Part shown: in pieces, positions 61,411 to 64,000 of the stretch
How positions within the stretch are numbered: position 1 is the first letter of the stretch
How the letters are laid out: the number at the start of each line of letters is the position of its first letter
Assembly (NCBI RefSeq): GCF_028502605.1
Contig: NC_079236.1
Coordinates: 2,294,001-2,358,000 of the forward strand
Reading direction: 5' to 3'
Source: Trichoderma breve
Lineage: Eukaryota > Ascomycota > Sordariomycetes > Hypocreales > Hypocreaceae
DNA: 64,000 nucleotides
Notes under the pieces: generated by a model
The model's database searches: none
What the model saw: only the letters and a program-made list of their open reading frames with translations
Told to the model about the DNA's origin: nothing
Program-made: the position numbers and the translations under genes

Positions 61411-62348
61411 GAAGAGCTTCGATTATGCATAAATGGCCGAGGATCTAGTAGAAGAGGGCGGTATCTGGGAGCCTTGCAATATTGTCACAGGCCTGCCGTT
61501 GACATGTGACTCTTGGAGAGCTGTCTGGAGGAGGCTGGAGGCATTTGTGATGTCCAGCAGACCATTTCTTGGTTTAGATGCCGTTGCGAAATGCCCACTG
61601 GAACTGGATAGCTTGATACCGAAGCCGGCTGTGGGCTAGCGATTGGAGTAGGTACATGTAGGGATAGTGGCTTGACGTAATGTTGCCTGAATGGCTCCTA
61701 TCAAGCGCAGCTATTTGAATGATGACTTTGGAATAATGATAGCATTGTGAACAGTATTTTTGATTGATTGATATGCTATTTGATCTTCTGATAATGCTGA
61801 ATGCTGATGGAATTGTATAAGCATATGCAGCTTCTGGGTGGTTTCTTATAAGAACAATAATGTATACTGTATTATTGGGGTAGACTGGAATTGCGGAGGT
61901 CTGTGCCAACGTGCATGCCATCATCTCACATCCATGTTTACAAGGCCTAGCAAAGCCGCAACTTGCTTGTAAGATCTGCCACCATGGGCCTCCGCTGCGG
62001 AGTTTCTAATGCTACCGTCCGAGTTAACGCTACGGGCGCTGCAGGACTGCTAATTTAGTGTCTGATATCGCCGTTGCTGAGGTACCTGCACTAATTACAG
62101 TTACCTCTTCAGGTATCCATTGATATGCGGAAGCAGCTCGGCCTTGTTTCTGTACGGCACGCGATTCTCTCACGGGGCCTCCAAGAGGCTTTTCAAACAT
62201 CAACATCCTGCCTCGTCCAGTCGCATCGCCTCACGACTGCGTCGGTCCAGCCCCTCGCTGCACCTCTCGAATCATCCTAGAGCTGCGCATCAAGCCTCGC
62301 CCTGTCGGATCGCTTCCCCGGCACGGCCATTGCTTGACTGGCCTCGGT
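61411..62348. promoter_or_regulatory. Divergent promoter between FIG4 and the membrane-protein gene
   Basis: A 938-bp stretch, moderately AT-rich around 61,730-61,880 (TTGATTGATTGATATGC), with no convincing gene. Short frames here look random. The part after about 62,120 could be a 5' leader or an upstream exon of the next gene; a small frame at 62,125-62,280 starting MRKQLGLVSVRH is open but unrecognised. Confidence 0.5.
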
Positions 62349-64000
62349 CATGCAGAATGGCATTGCAATAGTGCCGCCTTTGGCAGCGACACAGCAAGTG
62401 GCCGATTTCGACCCGACGACGACGAATACATGGTACAATCTGACGGCCCTTGCCCGAGCAGTCAATGTGACGCGATATGCCCCTCTGTTCGAAGACCTTG
62501 TCATGGTTGGCCCGCGCATCGTCATGAAGCTTGGTTCTCTTATGGCGGCACCCGATTCCCTTGCCCTTCCGGCCCAAGAGGCCATCTCGTCTGCGGCTGC
62601 TTCTGCGTCCGAACAGGAGATTCTTCGCCCCATCACCACCGACTCGAGCCTCTATAGCAACATGATGAACGTGGCTGCAGCTCCCGGCACTCAGGCGGCT
62701 TCGGCGTCAGCTCAGCCGCCGTTCATGTCTTTGGACGGGGTTCGAGGCTTGGGGAGCGTCTTCAGCTATGCTACCAGTAGATGGGCGCTCTCGTGCATTG
62801 CCATGGCTGTTGTTCTTAACCGGACTCATATATTTGCTGCCACACGGAGGAGGTTGCGACTTCGTTGGCAAATTAGACTCCTTCTGCGAATCGTTCCTTT
62901 TGTCGTGCTTGTCTTGCAGGCCCGAACCCTCCTACAGTCTATTCAGTGCCAGACCTCGCCGGATTTCTCGCAGTTGCGCTGGGGCGATGCCAACAGAAGC
63001 TCCGACCTCATGTTCTCACATTCAAATCCTTTTCTAAATACTATGAGTTCGTCATTACTTTTCGGTGCTTCAGACGAGCAATCTTGCGTTGCTGCCGACA
63101 TGGTGCCATCATCAGACCCAGACGCTCTTCGAGAGCTTCGAGGATCTCTTTCCAGATTGTGGCCTCTCTTCGGCACTTTCTGCCTTAGCCAATTCCTGGA
63201 GACCATTTCCTGTGCGGTTCAGGGCCGACCCGTTGCTGCCGAGACGGGCATGACATTGTTTGAACAGTCGCTTGCTTTTGCCGAGGCTGATGCTGCTGTT
63301 AACAACCAGCTTGGATGGGGCGCGTTTTCCAAATACCAAAATCCAGTTCCCGCATCACTTAACTCAGGAGGCACTGTTGTCATGACACGGGCAGCAATTC
63401 TAAGGCGTGTTAATACATCGCCTGAAGTCTTGTGGATTGCTTTTCTATCCTCCATGACACACATCACGAGCCATCTCTTGGGTCTGTTTGACCTCCAAGC
63501 TAAATACCGGCTTGTCAACACAGGATTCTGGGGGTTATGCTTCATGGGCAGTCTCGTATGGAGCTTTTTAACCTTTGAAGCGGATAATCCTGCGTCTCAA
63601 GGGTTCTTTAGATTCCCCACCGTCTGTATTATTGGATTTGTTCCCCATGTTCTGATTCTTATCGGCATTGTTATGTGTCTATTTGTCTATGGCCTTGCGT
63701 TATTGCTCACGGCTGTGATGCCGCCTGCTAGTCAAGAGCACTCTAGGATGACCTTTCGCCAACGTCTACTCCATGCACATGAAAATATGCAAGCCAATGT
63801 CTCCTTATCAGAACTTCGCATCACGCGGGAAATGGACTTTTACACTGCCCTGCTGAGAACAGGGTTTGCCGCTATTACTATGGCCAGCGAGGCTGTATAT
63901 CTGAATGAAGATCGTGGTGTCAGTATGAAACACCAGACCTGGCTTGAAGAAGCCCGTTATCGAGAAGCAGAGGAGCTACGGAGGCAATGGATTAGCATGG
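62349..64000 (+). CDS. Fungal multi-pass membrane protein, 3' end beyond the window
   Basis: A single frame is open from the ATG at 62,349 to the end of the window (550 codons, no stop). It begins MQNGIAIVPPLAATQQVADF and continues with TTTNTWYNLTALARAVNVTR and YAPLFEDLVMVGPRIVMKLG, a pattern I have seen in conserved fungal proteins. About six hydrophobic segments are visible, for example WALSCIAMAVVLN, RLLLRIVPFVVLVLQA, PEVLWIAFLSSM, FWGLCFMGSLVWSFL and IGFVPHVLILIGIVMCLFVY, the last extending toward ALLLTAVMPP. A charged cytosolic region follows (LEEARYREAEELRRQW). I have a weak memory of relatives annotated as Asi3-type RING ubiquitin ligases; the RING would lie beyond the edge, so this cannot be tested here. 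The frame continues upstream without an ATG, so a 5' exon is possible. Confidence 0.8.

Noticed and set aside
40000..64000. tRNA or 5S rRNA genes
   Set aside because: I looked for T-loop (GGTTCGANTCC-like) and 5S-like sequences by eye and found none with matching stems. A covariance search would be decisive.

Overview
The window is nuclear DNA from a filamentous ascomycete, most likely a Sordariomycete and probably in Hypocreales. The clues are short (about 50-110 bp) introns with GTAAGT-like donors and CTAAC/CTGAC branch points, closely packed housekeeping genes, and a very AT-rich block with the C-to-T and G-to-A decay typical of repeat-induced point mutation (RIP). The species is not identified.

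Bases 1 to about 39,780 are a gene-free AT block. From about 20 kb onward many 60-base lines hold only 0-3 G or C. The block is built of decayed transposons. The best-preserved structure is a hAT-type element at 13,052-17,998. It has CAGGGTTG-type terminal inverted repeats (TIRs), an 8-bp target duplication that matches 7 of 8 bases, subterminal arrays of a ~190-bp repeat in opposite orientations, and the relic of an intron-containing gene. A second copy lies at about 290-4045, with partial copies near 6.8-8.0 kb and 23.5-24.2 kb. Small non-autonomous relatives (MITEs) sit among them. One MITE (516-944) is almost undamaged; others (4687-5021, 5973-6406, 10,546-10,995) are RIP-worn but keep their target duplications. 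The rest is microsatellite, minisatellite and older duplicated repeat. The block runs off the left edge and could be a regional centromere or a large heterochromatic island.

At about 39,780 the composition switches abruptly to ordinary gene-rich DNA. The order is: a small conserved gene of unknown function (+), SYF1 spliceosomal HAT-repeat protein (-), VMA8 V-ATPase subunit D (+), a U1A/U2B''-type snRNP protein (-), a 2.2-kb gene-free stretch, a 1700-residue NRPS-like enzyme with the layout of epsilon-poly-lysine synthetase (+), exosome subunit MTR3 (-), a noncoding snoRNA host gene (+), TTI2 (+), FIG4 phosphoinositide phosphatase (-), and a multi-pass membrane protein (+) cut by the right edge.

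Most of these are independent housekeeping genes in convergent or divergent pairs; there is no biosynthetic cluster around the NRPS-like enzyme. The two results most worth following are that enzyme and the snoRNA host gene. The latter's introns carry box C/D RNAs matching U33/snR55 and U38/snR61, the second apparently also carrying a U24-type guide.
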